A DNA stretch of 7,092 bases from Paracoccaceae bacterium. Lineage in GTDB: Bacteria > Pseudomonadota > Alphaproteobacteria > Rhodobacterales > Rhodobacteraceae. The stretch lies in the NCBI GenBank assembly GCA_007121055.1, contig SKMM01000100.1, forward strand, positions 1-7,092. The letters are read 5' to 3'. Of this stretch, positions 1 to 6,347 are shown piece by piece; within the stretch, counting starts at the first letter, position 1; each line of letters starts with the position of its first letter. The position numbers and the translations under genes are program-made. The notes beneath the pieces were generated by a model, which did no database searches, was not told the DNA's origin, and saw only the letters and a list, made by a program, of their open reading frames with translations.

Positions 1-21
1 ACAACGCCCTTCCACATCGCG

Positions 22-27
22 AAGGAG
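22..27 (+). promoter_or_regulatory. Ribosome binding site of rpsD
   Basis: AAGGAG lies 7 nt before the GTG at 35. It fixes this GTG as the start of the S4 gene, and no ATG competes with it. Only 34 nt of leader are visible, so any promoter lies outside the window. Confidence 0.85.
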
Positions 28-34
28 ATCAGCC

Positions 35-658
35 GTGACCAAACGCACGTCTGCCAAGTACAAGATCGACCGCCGCATGGGCGAAAACATCTGGGGCCGC
101 CCGAAAAGCCCCGTGAACCGCCGCGAATACGGCCCCGGCCAGCACGGCCAGCGCCGCAAGGCCAAGCTGTCCGACTTCGGCATCCAGCTCCGCGCAAAGC
201 AGAAGCTCAAGGGCCATTACGGCGACCTGACCGAGAAGCAGTTCAAGCGCATCTACAACGAGGCGGCCCGGGTCAAGGGCGACACCGGCGAGAACCTGGT
301 GGGCCTGCTGGAGCGCCGTCTCGACGCGGTCGTCTACCGCGCCAAGTTCGTGCCCACCGTCTTCGCCGCGCGCCAGTTCGTGAACCACGGCCATGTCACG
401 GTGAACGGCCGCAAGGTCAACATCCCCTCCTACCGGGTCAAGGAAGGCGACGTGATCGCGGTGCGCGACAAGTCCCGCCAGCTGGCCTGCGTGCTGGAGG
501 CCGTGGGCCTGGCCGAGCGGGACGTGCCCGATTACATCGAGGCCGACCACGCCAAGCTGACCGCCACCTTCGTGCGCACGCCCAAGCTTGGCGACGTGCC
601 CTTCGCGGTGCAGATGGAGCCGAACCTCGTGGTCGAATACTACGCCAAGAACGGCTGA
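35..658 (+). CDS. rpsD: 30S ribosomal protein S4
   Basis: S4 is a primary 16S rRNA-binding protein that nucleates assembly of the small ribosomal subunit; in several bacteria it also acts as a translational repressor. The 207-residue product has the normal length. Residues 1-91 form the S4 N-terminal domain (RREYGPGQHGQRR at about 29-41). The S4 RNA-binding fold follows at about 92-155, starting with LERRLDAVVYR and including FVNHGHVTVNG. The N-terminal domain has no cysteines, so this is the zinc-free type. Its sequence is typical of Rhodobacteraceae. It starts with GTG, supported by an AAGGAG 7 nt upstream. The gene is followed 21 nt after its stop by an intrinsic terminator and appears to be the last gene of its transcript. 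It is unrelated in function to the converging gene cluster to its right. Confidence 0.98.
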   Translation: MTKRTSAKYKIDRRMGENIWGRPKSPVNRREYGPGQHGQRRKAKLSDFGIQLRAKQKLKGHYGDLTEKQFKRIYNEAARVKGDTGENLVGLLERRLDAVVYRAKFVPTVFAARQFVNHGHVTVNGRKVNIPSYRVKEGDVIAVRDKSRQLACVLEAVGLAERDVPDYIEADHAKLTATFVRTPKLGDVPFAVQMEPNLVVEYYAKNG

Positions 659-679
659 ACCCGGCCGTCGGGACAAAGG

Positions 680-709
680 GGCCGCCGCCCGGCAGGGCGG
701 CGGCCTTTT
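680..709 (+). terminator. Intrinsic terminator after rpsD, possibly bidirectional
   Basis: A perfect 11-bp GC-only stem pairs 680-690 (GGCCGCCGCCC) with 695-705 around a 4-nt loop, GGCA. TTTT follows at 706-709. The position just after the rpsD stop is right for ending that transcript. On the minus strand the same stem is followed by CCTTT, so it could weakly terminate the converging alpha/beta-hydrolase gene as well. The rest of the stretch to 823 holds nothing I can identify. Confidence 0.9.
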
Positions 710-823
710 GCATGGCGCGGGCGTGTACCAGCGCCCCGTTGCGTTGACCGGCAGTTCCGGGTCGCCTGTGTTTCACAAGACGGCCGGAGCGCAGAGGCAG
801 GTCGGTTACCGGGGCCGTCGATG

Positions 824-2482
824 TCAGTCCGGCACGGGAGCTTCGCGCTTCAGCGCCGCCAGCGCCTCCGCGTCCCAGCCCTCGGGCTCCAGCAACTCGG
901 CCCAGGCGTCGACATAGCTCGCGAAGGCATAGCTGTGGCCGAACCCGTCGGGCGGCTTCACTGCGGTCATGATGTCGATGCCAAGCTGCAGGAAGGTGAC
1001 CACCGGCAGCCAGCGGAACTGCTCGGACACGTCCGGCCCCCGCGGCGGCTCCATCCAGGCGGGCCGGCGCCAGGCGGCCTGCGGGTCGAAGAACGTCACC
1101 GCGTCGCTGGCGTGCTGCAGATAGAGGATGCGGAAGCCACCCCACTCCGCCCGCGCCTCGGACTGAAGCCCGGTCTGGTTGCGGAACCGCACCGCGCTGC
1201 CGTCACGATAGGAGGGCAGCCAGAACGGCGTGCCGGGGTTGCGGTTGCGCGTGACCTCGCCCCAGGTCGGGCTGCCGAAGGGCGGACCCACCCACAGCGC
1301 GCCGTCGAAGGGATCGCCCACCACCTGGTGCAGGTCGTGGCTCAGGTCCGAATTCAGCGAACCCAGGCTGAGGCCGTTGAGGTAGAGCGCCGGGCGGTCC
1401 CCGGGGTCGAGCTCCTGCCAGTACCCATAGACCTCGGCGAACACCGCCCGCGCGGTCTCGACCCCGTATTCCATGTCGAACAGCAGCGCGAGCCAGCTTG
1501 CGACATAGGAATACTGCACCGACACCGTGGCCACATCGCCATGCAGCAGATACTCCAGCGCGGCCTGCCCGGCCGGGTCGACCCAGCCGGTGCCGGTGGG
1601 CGTCGCGATCACCAGCGTCCCGCGCGAGAACGCGTCGATGCGCTGCAGCTCGGCGAGTACCAGCTCCGCCCGGGTCTGCGGGTCGTCGGCCGAGTTCAGC
1701 CCGACATAGACCCGCAGCGGCTCGCGCGCCGGCACCCCGGTGACGCGTTCGATCAGCACACGCGAGGGGCCGGCGGCGACCATGGCGCGGCCCTGCCGGC
1801 CCAGATCCTCCCAGTCCAAGAGCGAGCCCGGCGCGCCGGTCTTGCGCTGGTCGGTGGGGCGTGGGCTTGCCTCCTCGAACACCCCGTCCAGCGCGGCATA
1901 GGCACGGTCGGCCAGCGTCAGCGCCCCGCGCACCAGCACGCCGTTGCCGATGTTCCAGAACAGCACCGCCGTCAGCACCACCGCCACAAGCAGTGCCTGC
2001 GGCCCCGGCAACACCCGCTCCAGCCGCCGCGACAGCCCCGCCGTGGCCAGCCGCACCAGCCGCGCGAACCACAGAAGCACCAGGAACAGCCCGAGCGCCC
2101 CTGCGGCGATGCTGAAGGGCCGCACCGTCTCCACCGGCGGCATGTCCATCAGGACCCGCAAGCCGTTCTGCCAGTCCGAGGCGCGCCACAGCGCCACCGA
2201 CACCGCGAGGGCGCACAGACCGGCCACCGCCACCTGCACCCGCCGCAGCCGCGGCACAGGCAGGCGGGGAAATTCCAGCCGCCGCCACAGAGCCGACAGG
2301 ATCAGCCCGATGGCATACCCCGCCGTCAGGCTCAACCCGCTGAGCGCCGCCTGTACGGCAGTGTCCCGCGGCACCAGGCTGGGCGTCAGCGAGGCGATGA
2401 AGAACAGCGCCCCCAGCACCATCGCTGGCAGCACGGGTTTGGGCGCCCAGCGTGGGCGGCGGAGGCGCGGCAGCCCCCTCAT
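824..2482 (-). CDS. Membrane-anchored alpha/beta-hydrolase (Abhydrolase_9 family)
   Basis: Predicted 552-residue inner-membrane protein with a C-terminal serine hydrolase domain. Five hydrophobic segments lie at about 18-37, 44-67, 82-99, 123-143 and 161-184. The first contains SLTPSLVPRD and the second GLSLTAGYAIG, both hallmarks of the Abhydrolase_9 N-terminal region. The hydrolase half has the nucleophile elbow GLSLGS (Ser372). Candidate acid and base are Asp460 in LQHASDAVTFF and His516 in PPDGFGHSY. The substrate is unknown for this family; an ester or amide is likely. I chose the ATG at 2482, but a TTG at 2545 in the same frame would add 21 residues. Neither has a clear ribosome binding site, so the start is uncertain. 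It lies 118 nt downstream of the Ntn-hydrolase gene on the same strand and may be co-transcribed. Family recognition is from memory of the motifs. Confidence 0.88.
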   Translation of the reverse strand: MRGLPRLRRPRWAPKPVLPAMVLGALFFIASLTPSLVPRDTAVQAALSGLSLTAGYAIGLILSALWRRLEFPRLPVPRLRRVQVAVAGLCALAVSVALWRASDWQNGLRVLMDMPPVETVRPFSIAAGALGLFLVLLWFARLVRLATAGLSRRLERVLPGPQALLVAVVLTAVLFWNIGNGVLVRGALTLADRAYAALDGVFEEASPRPTDQRKTGAPGSLLDWEDLGRQGRAMVAAGPSRVLIERVTGVPAREPLRVYVGLNSADDPQTRAELVLAELQRIDAFSRGTLVIATPTGTGWVDPAGQAALEYLLHGDVATVSVQYSYVASWLALLFDMEYGVETARAVFAEVYGYWQELDPGDRPALYLNGLSLGSLNSDLSHDLHQVVGDPFDGALWVGPPFGSPTWGEVTRNRNPGTPFWLPSYRDGSAVRFRNQTGLQSEARAEWGGFRILYLQHASDAVTFFDPQAAWRRPAWMEPPRGPDVSEQFRWLPVVTFLQLGIDIMTAVKPPDGFGHSYAFASYVDAWAELLEPEGWDAEALAALKREAPVPD

Positions 2483-2600
2483 GCCGGGCGGACCGGCGGG
2501 ACGGCGGTGGGGATCACTGGGGGCTCCGTGCTGGCAAGCGACCAAAGGCCAGCGTGGCGGGGATCGGGGGCGCGTTCAAGCGCCCGCGCCGCCCCGGGCG
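2483..2600 (-). other. Short gap between the two hydrolase genes, with a small hairpin
   Basis: This 118-nt gap contains a 6-bp inverted repeat, GGGCGC (2568-2573) and GCGCCC (2580-2585), around a 6-nt loop. No T-run follows on either strand, so it is not a standard terminator. It also contains the optional 21-codon upstream extension of the alpha/beta-hydrolase (TTG at 2545). I see no promoter. Confidence 0.35.
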
Positions 2601-3686
2601 TCAGTCGGCGGGCTGAAAGGTGAAGGGCGCAGCGTCCTCGAATTCGGCGGACACCTCGCCCGACAGCACCCGCTCCATGTCCAGACCGAGGTCGAGCTTG
2701 CGCACCGCCGCCCCTTCGGAAAGGTCCAGGTCGTCCAGATCGACCCAGAACACGCTGGGCGAGATCACCGACTCGACGTGATAGCGCCGGTCCTTGTGGT
2801 CGGCGACCACACGCCAGCGGGTGGTGGAGAGGTTGGGCTGCCCCTCGATGGAGATGCCCCAGGGCACCGAGGTCTGGCGGATCACGCTGAACACCGAGGC
2901 CGCGGCGATGCGCGGATCGGCGCTCTGGACCACGGCGGTGATGTAGAACTGCGCCCGCACGAAACGATCCGAGGCGCGCACGGTGCCGGGCAGGAATTCA
3001 CGCGGGTTCACACTCTGCCAGTACTCCAGCACGGCGCGCTGGCGGTCGAAGGTGGGCTCGTTGGTCATGACCTGATAGGCGCGGTCGTGCCAGATCACCA
3101 TCTCGCCGTCGACAAATTCGAGGATGGCACTGTCGCCGGTGGCGTCGGACATGGAGACATGCACCGTGGCCTCGCGCCCGGGCGGGCCCACCGGAACCTC
3201 GCCGGTGGCCACCAGAACGGGATTGTCGCGCAGGTCCTCCACCGCCCCGGCCACGGTGGCGTAGCGGTCCAGCAGGTATTGCGGGAACACCGACAGCGAG
3301 ACGCGCGGGGTCTCGCCGTCATCCTCGGGGTAGGTCGCCTCGACCTCCCAGAGCAGGTTCACCACCAGCCCCGCCTCGTTCATGCCGTCGGCGGTCACGA
3401 TGTCATAGCCACTGACGACGAGGCTGCCGTACTCGGCGGTCCACTCCGCCGATCGCTCTCCGGCGGCACCATCGCGCACCATACCCCGGGGAAACACCCA
3501 GAGGTTGGAGACCATCGGCAGTTTCCAGTCCATGCTGCGGCCGGTCAGCACCCGATCCTCGGGGCCGAGATAGACCGCGCGGGTACAGGGCTGTGCCGGC
3601 CCCGCCAGGGCCAGCAGGGAAGCAGCAGACAGCCCCAGCCCGATCAGCCGCGGCAACCGAAAGGCTGTACGATGCGATCCGGTCAC
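2601..3686 (-). CDS. Secreted Ntn-hydrolase, choloylglycine hydrolase / penicillin V acylase family
   Basis: Linear-amide C-N hydrolase of 361 residues, predicted periplasmic. Residues 1-33 look like a signal peptide (TAFRLPRL, then LGLSAASLLALAGPAQ). The expected N-terminal nucleophile follows as Cys34 in PCTRAVYL. Family active-site positions can be seen: Arg50 and Asp53 in TGRSMDW, exactly 16 and 19 residues after the Cys as in bile salt hydrolases; Asn103 in GMNEAGL; Asn209 in MTNEPTFDRQ; and Arg241 in RASDRFVRA. Known relatives cleave conjugated bile salts, penicillin V or N-acyl-homoserine lactones; the substrate here cannot be told. The start is GTG at 3686, chosen because AAAGGGGG precedes it and the product begins as a normal signal peptide. 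A TTG at 3743 would add 19 residues ahead of the signal peptide. It lies 66 nt downstream of the beta-barrel gene. Confidence 0.92.
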   Translation of the reverse strand: MTGSHRTAFRLPRLIGLGLSAASLLALAGPAQPCTRAVYLGPEDRVLTGRSMDWKLPMVSNLWVFPRGMVRDGAAGERSAEWTAEYGSLVVSGYDIVTADGMNEAGLVVNLLWEVEATYPEDDGETPRVSLSVFPQYLLDRYATVAGAVEDLRDNPVLVATGEVPVGPPGREATVHVSMSDATGDSAILEFVDGEMVIWHDRAYQVMTNEPTFDRQRAVLEYWQSVNPREFLPGTVRASDRFVRAQFYITAVVQSADPRIAAASVFSVIRQTSVPWGISIEGQPNLSTTRWRVVADHKDRRYHVESVISPSVFWVDLDDLDLSEGAAVRKLDLGLDMERVLSGEVSAEFEDAAPFTFQPAD

Positions 3687-3689
3687 GGG

Positions 3690-3697
3690 CCCCCTTT
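3690..3697 (-). promoter_or_regulatory. Ribosome binding site deciding the GTG start of the Ntn-hydrolase
   Basis: On the minus strand AAAGGGGG ends 3 nt before the GTG at 3686. It is close to the consensus with one mismatch (AAGGGG for AAGGAG). It supports this GTG over the upstream TTG at 3743. Confidence 0.6.
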
Positions 3698-3722
3698 GAA
3701 CGCGATAGCGTAAAACTTGAAC
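3695..3722. repeat. Direct repeat TTGAAC with 21-nt period, possible operator
   Basis: TTGAAC occurs at 3696-3701 and 3717-3722, starting 21 nt apart, about two helical turns. The interval is AT-richer than its surroundings (GCGATAGCGTAAAAC). It sits in the 66-nt gap just upstream of the Ntn-hydrolase start. A regulator site or the core of a local promoter is possible, but I see no convincing -35/-10 pair. Confidence 0.25.
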
Positions 3723-3752
3723 CGTTGCGGGCGCTGCGCGCAAGCCTCCGCC

Positions 3753-4535
3753 TCAGAATTCGACGGTGGCGCCGAAGATCGGGCCGCCCAGGCGCACGTC
3801 GAAGCGGCTGCCGCCGCTGCGATAATCCACCGACAGGTGGCGATAGCCCGCCGACAGCGTCACCTGGTTGCCGAGGCTGTAGTTCACGGTGCCCAGAAGC
3901 TGCGCCGTGGACCGCGAGCCCACCCCGAAGCCGCCCACGTCGCCATAGAGCAGCACCGACCAGTCCGGTGTCAGGCGCAGATTGGCCCGCGCCGCGATGA
4001 TCGGATCGGTGAAGTTGCGCGAGGCCGAGACCCTTGCGCCGGGAAACACGCCGGGCACCGCCGGCGCGCCCACCTCGCCGCGCACCCGCCAGTGGCGCAG
4101 ACCACCCAGCAGATCCAGCGTGCCGTCCAGCGTGTCCGACACGCGCCAGCCGCCCGCCAGCGTCAGCGATGTCTGCCGCAACCGTCCCTCGGCCGGCAGG
4201 CCGGGAATTGGCGCCGACAGCACCCCCGCACGCGAGGCCGAGGAATAGCTCAGATCGCCCAGCAGCACGAACCGGTCGCGCCGGGCGAACCCCGACAGGA
4301 AGAACGCCGCGTCGAGATCGCCGAGGATGTCCGAGAAGGACCGATCGATCTCCACCGTCGGGCCGGTGGCGAAGGGGCGCAGGTCGCCGCCCAGCCCGGT
4401 CGCCCAGACGTACGGCGTCAGCTGCCCGCGCCAGTCGAAGGCGCCTTGCGCCGCTGCCATGCCGCCGGTCGCCACCAGCGCCAGCAGCGTGGCCCCCAGC
4501 GTCCCAAACCCTCGCCTCAGCCAAGCTGTCGCCAT
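3753..4535 (-). CDS. Outer-membrane beta-barrel protein of unknown function
   Basis: Predicted 260-residue outer-membrane protein. Residues 1-29 are a signal peptide (basic WLRRGF, hydrophobic LGATLLALVATGGM, likely cut after AAA at 29). The mature part starts near DWRGQLTPYVWATGLGGDL and alternates short amphipathic strands with turns. Examples are RFVLLGDLSYSS, LRQTSLTLAGGWRV, WSVLLYGDVGGFGVG and NQVTLSAGYRHLSVDY. It ends in Phe (IFGATVEF), the usual C-terminal signal for the BAM assembly machinery. The LTPYVWATGL...SFSDIL...LDAAFF pattern resembles a widespread uncharacterised proteobacterial barrel family. The start is the ATG at 4535 with GGAGG 7 nt upstream; an in-frame GTG at 4553 would sit before that site. 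Only 14 nt separate it from the amidohydrolase stop, so the pair is almost certainly co-transcribed. A role as channel or envelope sensor is inference. Confidence 0.88.
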   Translation of the reverse strand: MATAWLRRGFGTLGATLLALVATGGMAAAQGAFDWRGQLTPYVWATGLGGDLRPFATGPTVEIDRSFSDILGDLDAAFFLSGFARRDRFVLLGDLSYSSASRAGVLSAPIPGLPAEGRLRQTSLTLAGGWRVSDTLDGTLDLLGGLRHWRVRGEVGAPAVPGVFPGARVSASRNFTDPIIAARANLRLTPDWSVLLYGDVGGFGVGSRSTAQLLGTVNYSLGNQVTLSAGYRHLSVDYRSGGSRFDVRLGGPIFGATVEF

Positions 4536-4542
4536 CGCGGAT

Positions 4543-4547
4543 CCTCC
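4543..4547 (-). promoter_or_regulatory. Ribosome binding site of the beta-barrel gene, next to the upstream stop codon
   Basis: GGAGG on the minus strand lies 7 nt before the ATG at 4535. It begins 2 nt after the amidohydrolase stop codon (TGA at 4552-4550). This arrangement suits translational coupling and excludes the upstream GTG at 4553 as the main start. Confidence 0.85.
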
Positions 4548-4549
4548 GT

Positions 4550-6010
4550 TCACAACGCATCCTTGTGGATACGGCCGCCCTTCATGATGAGCTTGAGCCG
4601 GCCTGCGGGGTCGTCGAGCCAGTCGAGCCCCTCCTCCGGGTCGGCATCGACCACCAGCAGGTCCGCCAGCGCCCCCTCGGCGATCACCCCCAGCCGCCCG
4701 TCATAGGGGGCCCGCGCCCCCGACATCGCCAGCAACTCGCCCGCCGCGCCGGTGGCGCAGCGCAGCGCCTCCAGCGGCGACATGAAGCGCGCGAACTTCG
4801 CCAGTTGCCGCCCCTGGCTGGAGGTTCCCGCCGGATTGAACAGGATGTCGGTGCCAAACGCCAGCGGCACGGCATGGGTGCGCGCCAGTTCGAAGGCCCG
4901 CTCGGTCCCCCGCGCCACCTCAAGCTGCTTTTCGCGCTGCACCGGGTCGTCCTTCGGGTTGGCGTCCTCGTCATCGAGGAAGGGCTGGATCGACCACCAC
5001 ACCCCCTCGTCGGCCATCAGCCGAACGGTCTCTTCATCGGCAAGCTGCCCGTGCTCGATGGACTTGATCCCCGCCGCCACCGCCCGGCGAATGCCGCCTG
5101 GTGTGTAGACATGGGCGCAGACATAGGTCCCCCAGTCCTCGGCCGCCTCGACCGCCGCGCGCATCTCACGCTCGGTGAACTGCACCGAGTCCAGCGGATC
5201 GTAGAGCGAGGACACCCCGCCGCCGGCCATGATTTTGACTTGGCTAGCCCCCTTCATCAACTGCTCGCGGGCGGCGCGCAGCACCATGTCGGCGCCGTCG
5301 GCGATCAGCCCCACACCCTGGCGTTCCATGTAGGAAGGCGGATCGCCGGGAAACCGCGGGAGTTCGTGCAGGAAGCGGAAATCCCCATGCCCTGCGGTCT
5401 GCGAGATCATGGCCCCCGACGGAAAGATCCGCGGCCCCTCCACCGCCCCGCGGTCGATGGCCATCTTCAGCCCGAAGGCCGGCCCGCCCACGTCCCGCAC
5501 GGTGGTAAAGCCGCGCATCAGGGTGGCCCCGGCCTCGCGCCCCGCCATCAGGTGGATGAAGCCGATGTCCTGGGTGGCCGCCACCACCATGCTCACGGCC
5601 ACCAGCGTGCTGTGCCAATGCGCATCGATCAGACCAGGGATCACCGACCGGCCGCCACAGTCGATCACCTCGGCGTCCTGCGGCCCCTGACCGGCCGCGG
5701 GCAGGGCGGCGATCCGCCCGCCCTCGATCAGGATGTCGCGGCCCGACTGCATCTCCAGCGTGGTGCCGTCGAACAGCCGCAGATTGGTCAGCAGCATCGG
5801 CCGGCCCGGGGTCTGCGCCCGCACCTCGCGCGGGGCCAGGCCGAAGCCCGCAAACATCCCCAGCACCGCCGCGGCCCCGCCCAGCAGCCTGCGCCGGTCC
5901 AGATCCGCCTCCAGCCGGGCATAGGCCCGCAAGGTATAGGGCGCGCCGCAATGGCAGGGGTTCAGGCCGGCCGCCTGCGCGGTCTCGGCATCCCAGCAGG
6001 CAACACACAT
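4550..6010 (-). CDS. Tat-type exported metal-dependent amidohydrolase (imidazolonepropionase-like, M38-type)
   Basis: Amidohydrolase-superfamily TIM-barrel enzyme of 486 residues. Metal-site residues are all visible: His131 and His133 in DAHWHS, Lys259 (likely carboxylated) in QVKIMAGGG, His300 in CAHVYT, His320 in SIEHGQL and Asp388 in FGTDILF. SQTAGHGDFRF and KGASQVKIMAGGGVSS place it in the COG1228-like group that includes Xaa-Arg/Lys dipeptidases. The substrate is not determined; a dipeptide or N-acyl compound is plausible. DRRRLLGGAAAVLGMFAGFG at about 38-57 resembles a twin-arginine signal, with a possible cleavage site at VRA-Q (about 65). Ahead of it is an unusual cysteine-rich segment (Cys2, Cys5, Cys19, Cys21). 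The start is ATG 6010 with AAGGAG 7 nt upstream. The open frame extends to 6439, but that part looks non-coding. It is first of the minus-strand cluster and divergent from the DUF1007 gene. Confidence 0.93.
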   Translation of the reverse strand: MCVACWDAETAQAAGLNPCHCGAPYTLRAYARLEADLDRRRLLGGAAAVLGMFAGFGLAPREVRAQTPGRPMLLTNLRLFDGTTLEMQSGRDILIEGGRIAALPAAGQGPQDAEVIDCGGRSVIPGLIDAHWHSTLVAVSMVVAATQDIGFIHLMAGREAGATLMRGFTTVRDVGGPAFGLKMAIDRGAVEGPRIFPSGAMISQTAGHGDFRFLHELPRFPGDPPSYMERQGVGLIADGADMVLRAAREQLMKGASQVKIMAGGGVSSLYDPLDSVQFTEREMRAAVEAAEDWGTYVCAHVYTPGGIRRAVAAGIKSIEHGQLADEETVRLMADEGVWWSIQPFLDDEDANPKDDPVQREKQLEVARGTERAFELARTHAVPLAFGTDILFNPAGTSSQGRQLAKFARFMSPLEALRCATGAAGELLAMSGARAPYDGRLGVIAEGALADLLVVDADPEEGLDWLDDPAGRLKLIMKGGRIHKDAL

Positions 6011-6017
6011 CACAGCT

Positions 6018-6023
6018 CTCCTT
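6018..6023 (-). promoter_or_regulatory. Ribosome binding site of the amidohydrolase gene
   Basis: AAGGAG on the minus strand lies 7 nt before the ATG at 6010. This selects the MCVACWD start and rules out the much longer upstream frame. Confidence 0.88.
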
Positions 6024-6338
6024 GCCTCAAGCGCCACACCGGTGCATCGTCCACCGTTGGCCACAGGCTGACCCATCGCGGCAGGCTCGGCAAGCACCTC
6101 GCCGCCGCACCGCCCGCCTTCGGGCCTCCGTGCCGCCTGTGTGACTCTCCAGGCACGCCACGTCCCGAACGGTGCCCGGGGACGCATGGCGGCAACCGGC
6201 CGCGCATCGGATCGCGCATCTTTCAAGCGCGCGTGGCGCCGCCCGGGGGTGACCTGCCCGCGCCCTCGCGCTAAGGCTCCCTCTCGGGGGTTCGCACATC
6301 CGACACGGCGCCGCAGCAGTGTCAGGACCAACCCGCAC

Positions 6339-6345
6339 GGAGGAG
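6339..6345 (+). promoter_or_regulatory. Ribosome binding site of the DUF1007 gene
   Basis: GGAGGAG lies just before the ATG at 6348. The GGAGG core is 4 nt from the start, slightly short but strong. It selects this ATG over the in-frame ATG at 6141. Confidence 0.85.
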
Positions 6346-6347
6346 CC

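Larger units (their letters stand above)
6011..6347. other. Divergent intergenic region between the amidohydrolase and DUF1007 genes
   Basis: This 337-nt gap must carry the promoters of both flanking genes, but I cannot point to a convincing -35/-10 pair on either strand. An 8-nt direct repeat, CGCGCATC, occurs at 6201-6208 and 6213-6220, starting 12 nt apart. A short hairpin, GCCCG/CGGGC, lies at 6112-6125 with no T-run. Frames that stay open here give low-complexity Arg/Ala/Pro-rich translations and are not credible genes. No tRNA or recognised riboswitch was seen. Confidence 0.5.

Noticed and set aside
2568..2585. GGGCGC/GCGCCC hairpin as a terminator between the two hydrolase genes
   Set aside because: The stem is only 6 bp and there is no T-run on either strand.
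3579..3600. Lipoprotein signal at the Cys of the Ntn-hydrolase
   Set aside because: AQPC does not fit the lipobox, which needs Gly, Ala or Ser at -1 and usually Leu at -3. The Cys is better explained as the catalytic nucleophile.
821..3713. Long + strand open frames (821-2623 and 1944-3713) antisense to the two hydrolase genes
   Set aside because: They have biased, low-complexity composition and no domain, and they lie opposite well-supported genes.
3684..3743. TTG at 3743 as the start of the Ntn-hydrolase
   Set aside because: It would place 19 mostly polar and basic residues before an otherwise normal signal peptide. The GTG at 3686 has a good purine-rich site directly upstream.
4034..6274. 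746-codon open frame on the + strand, antisense to the amidohydrolase and barrel genes
   Set aside because: The translation is Arg/Pro/His-rich with no recognisable domain. The minus-strand genes beneath it have complete catalytic motifs, signal peptides and ribosome sites. It is explained by GC-rich third positions.
6171..6330. Cobalamin riboswitch upstream of the DUF1007 gene, hinted by GGTGCCC at 6171 and GTCAGGACC at 6321
   Set aside because: The conserved core (GGGAA...GGTG...CCCCGCAACTG) is not present between them. The two short matches are not enough.
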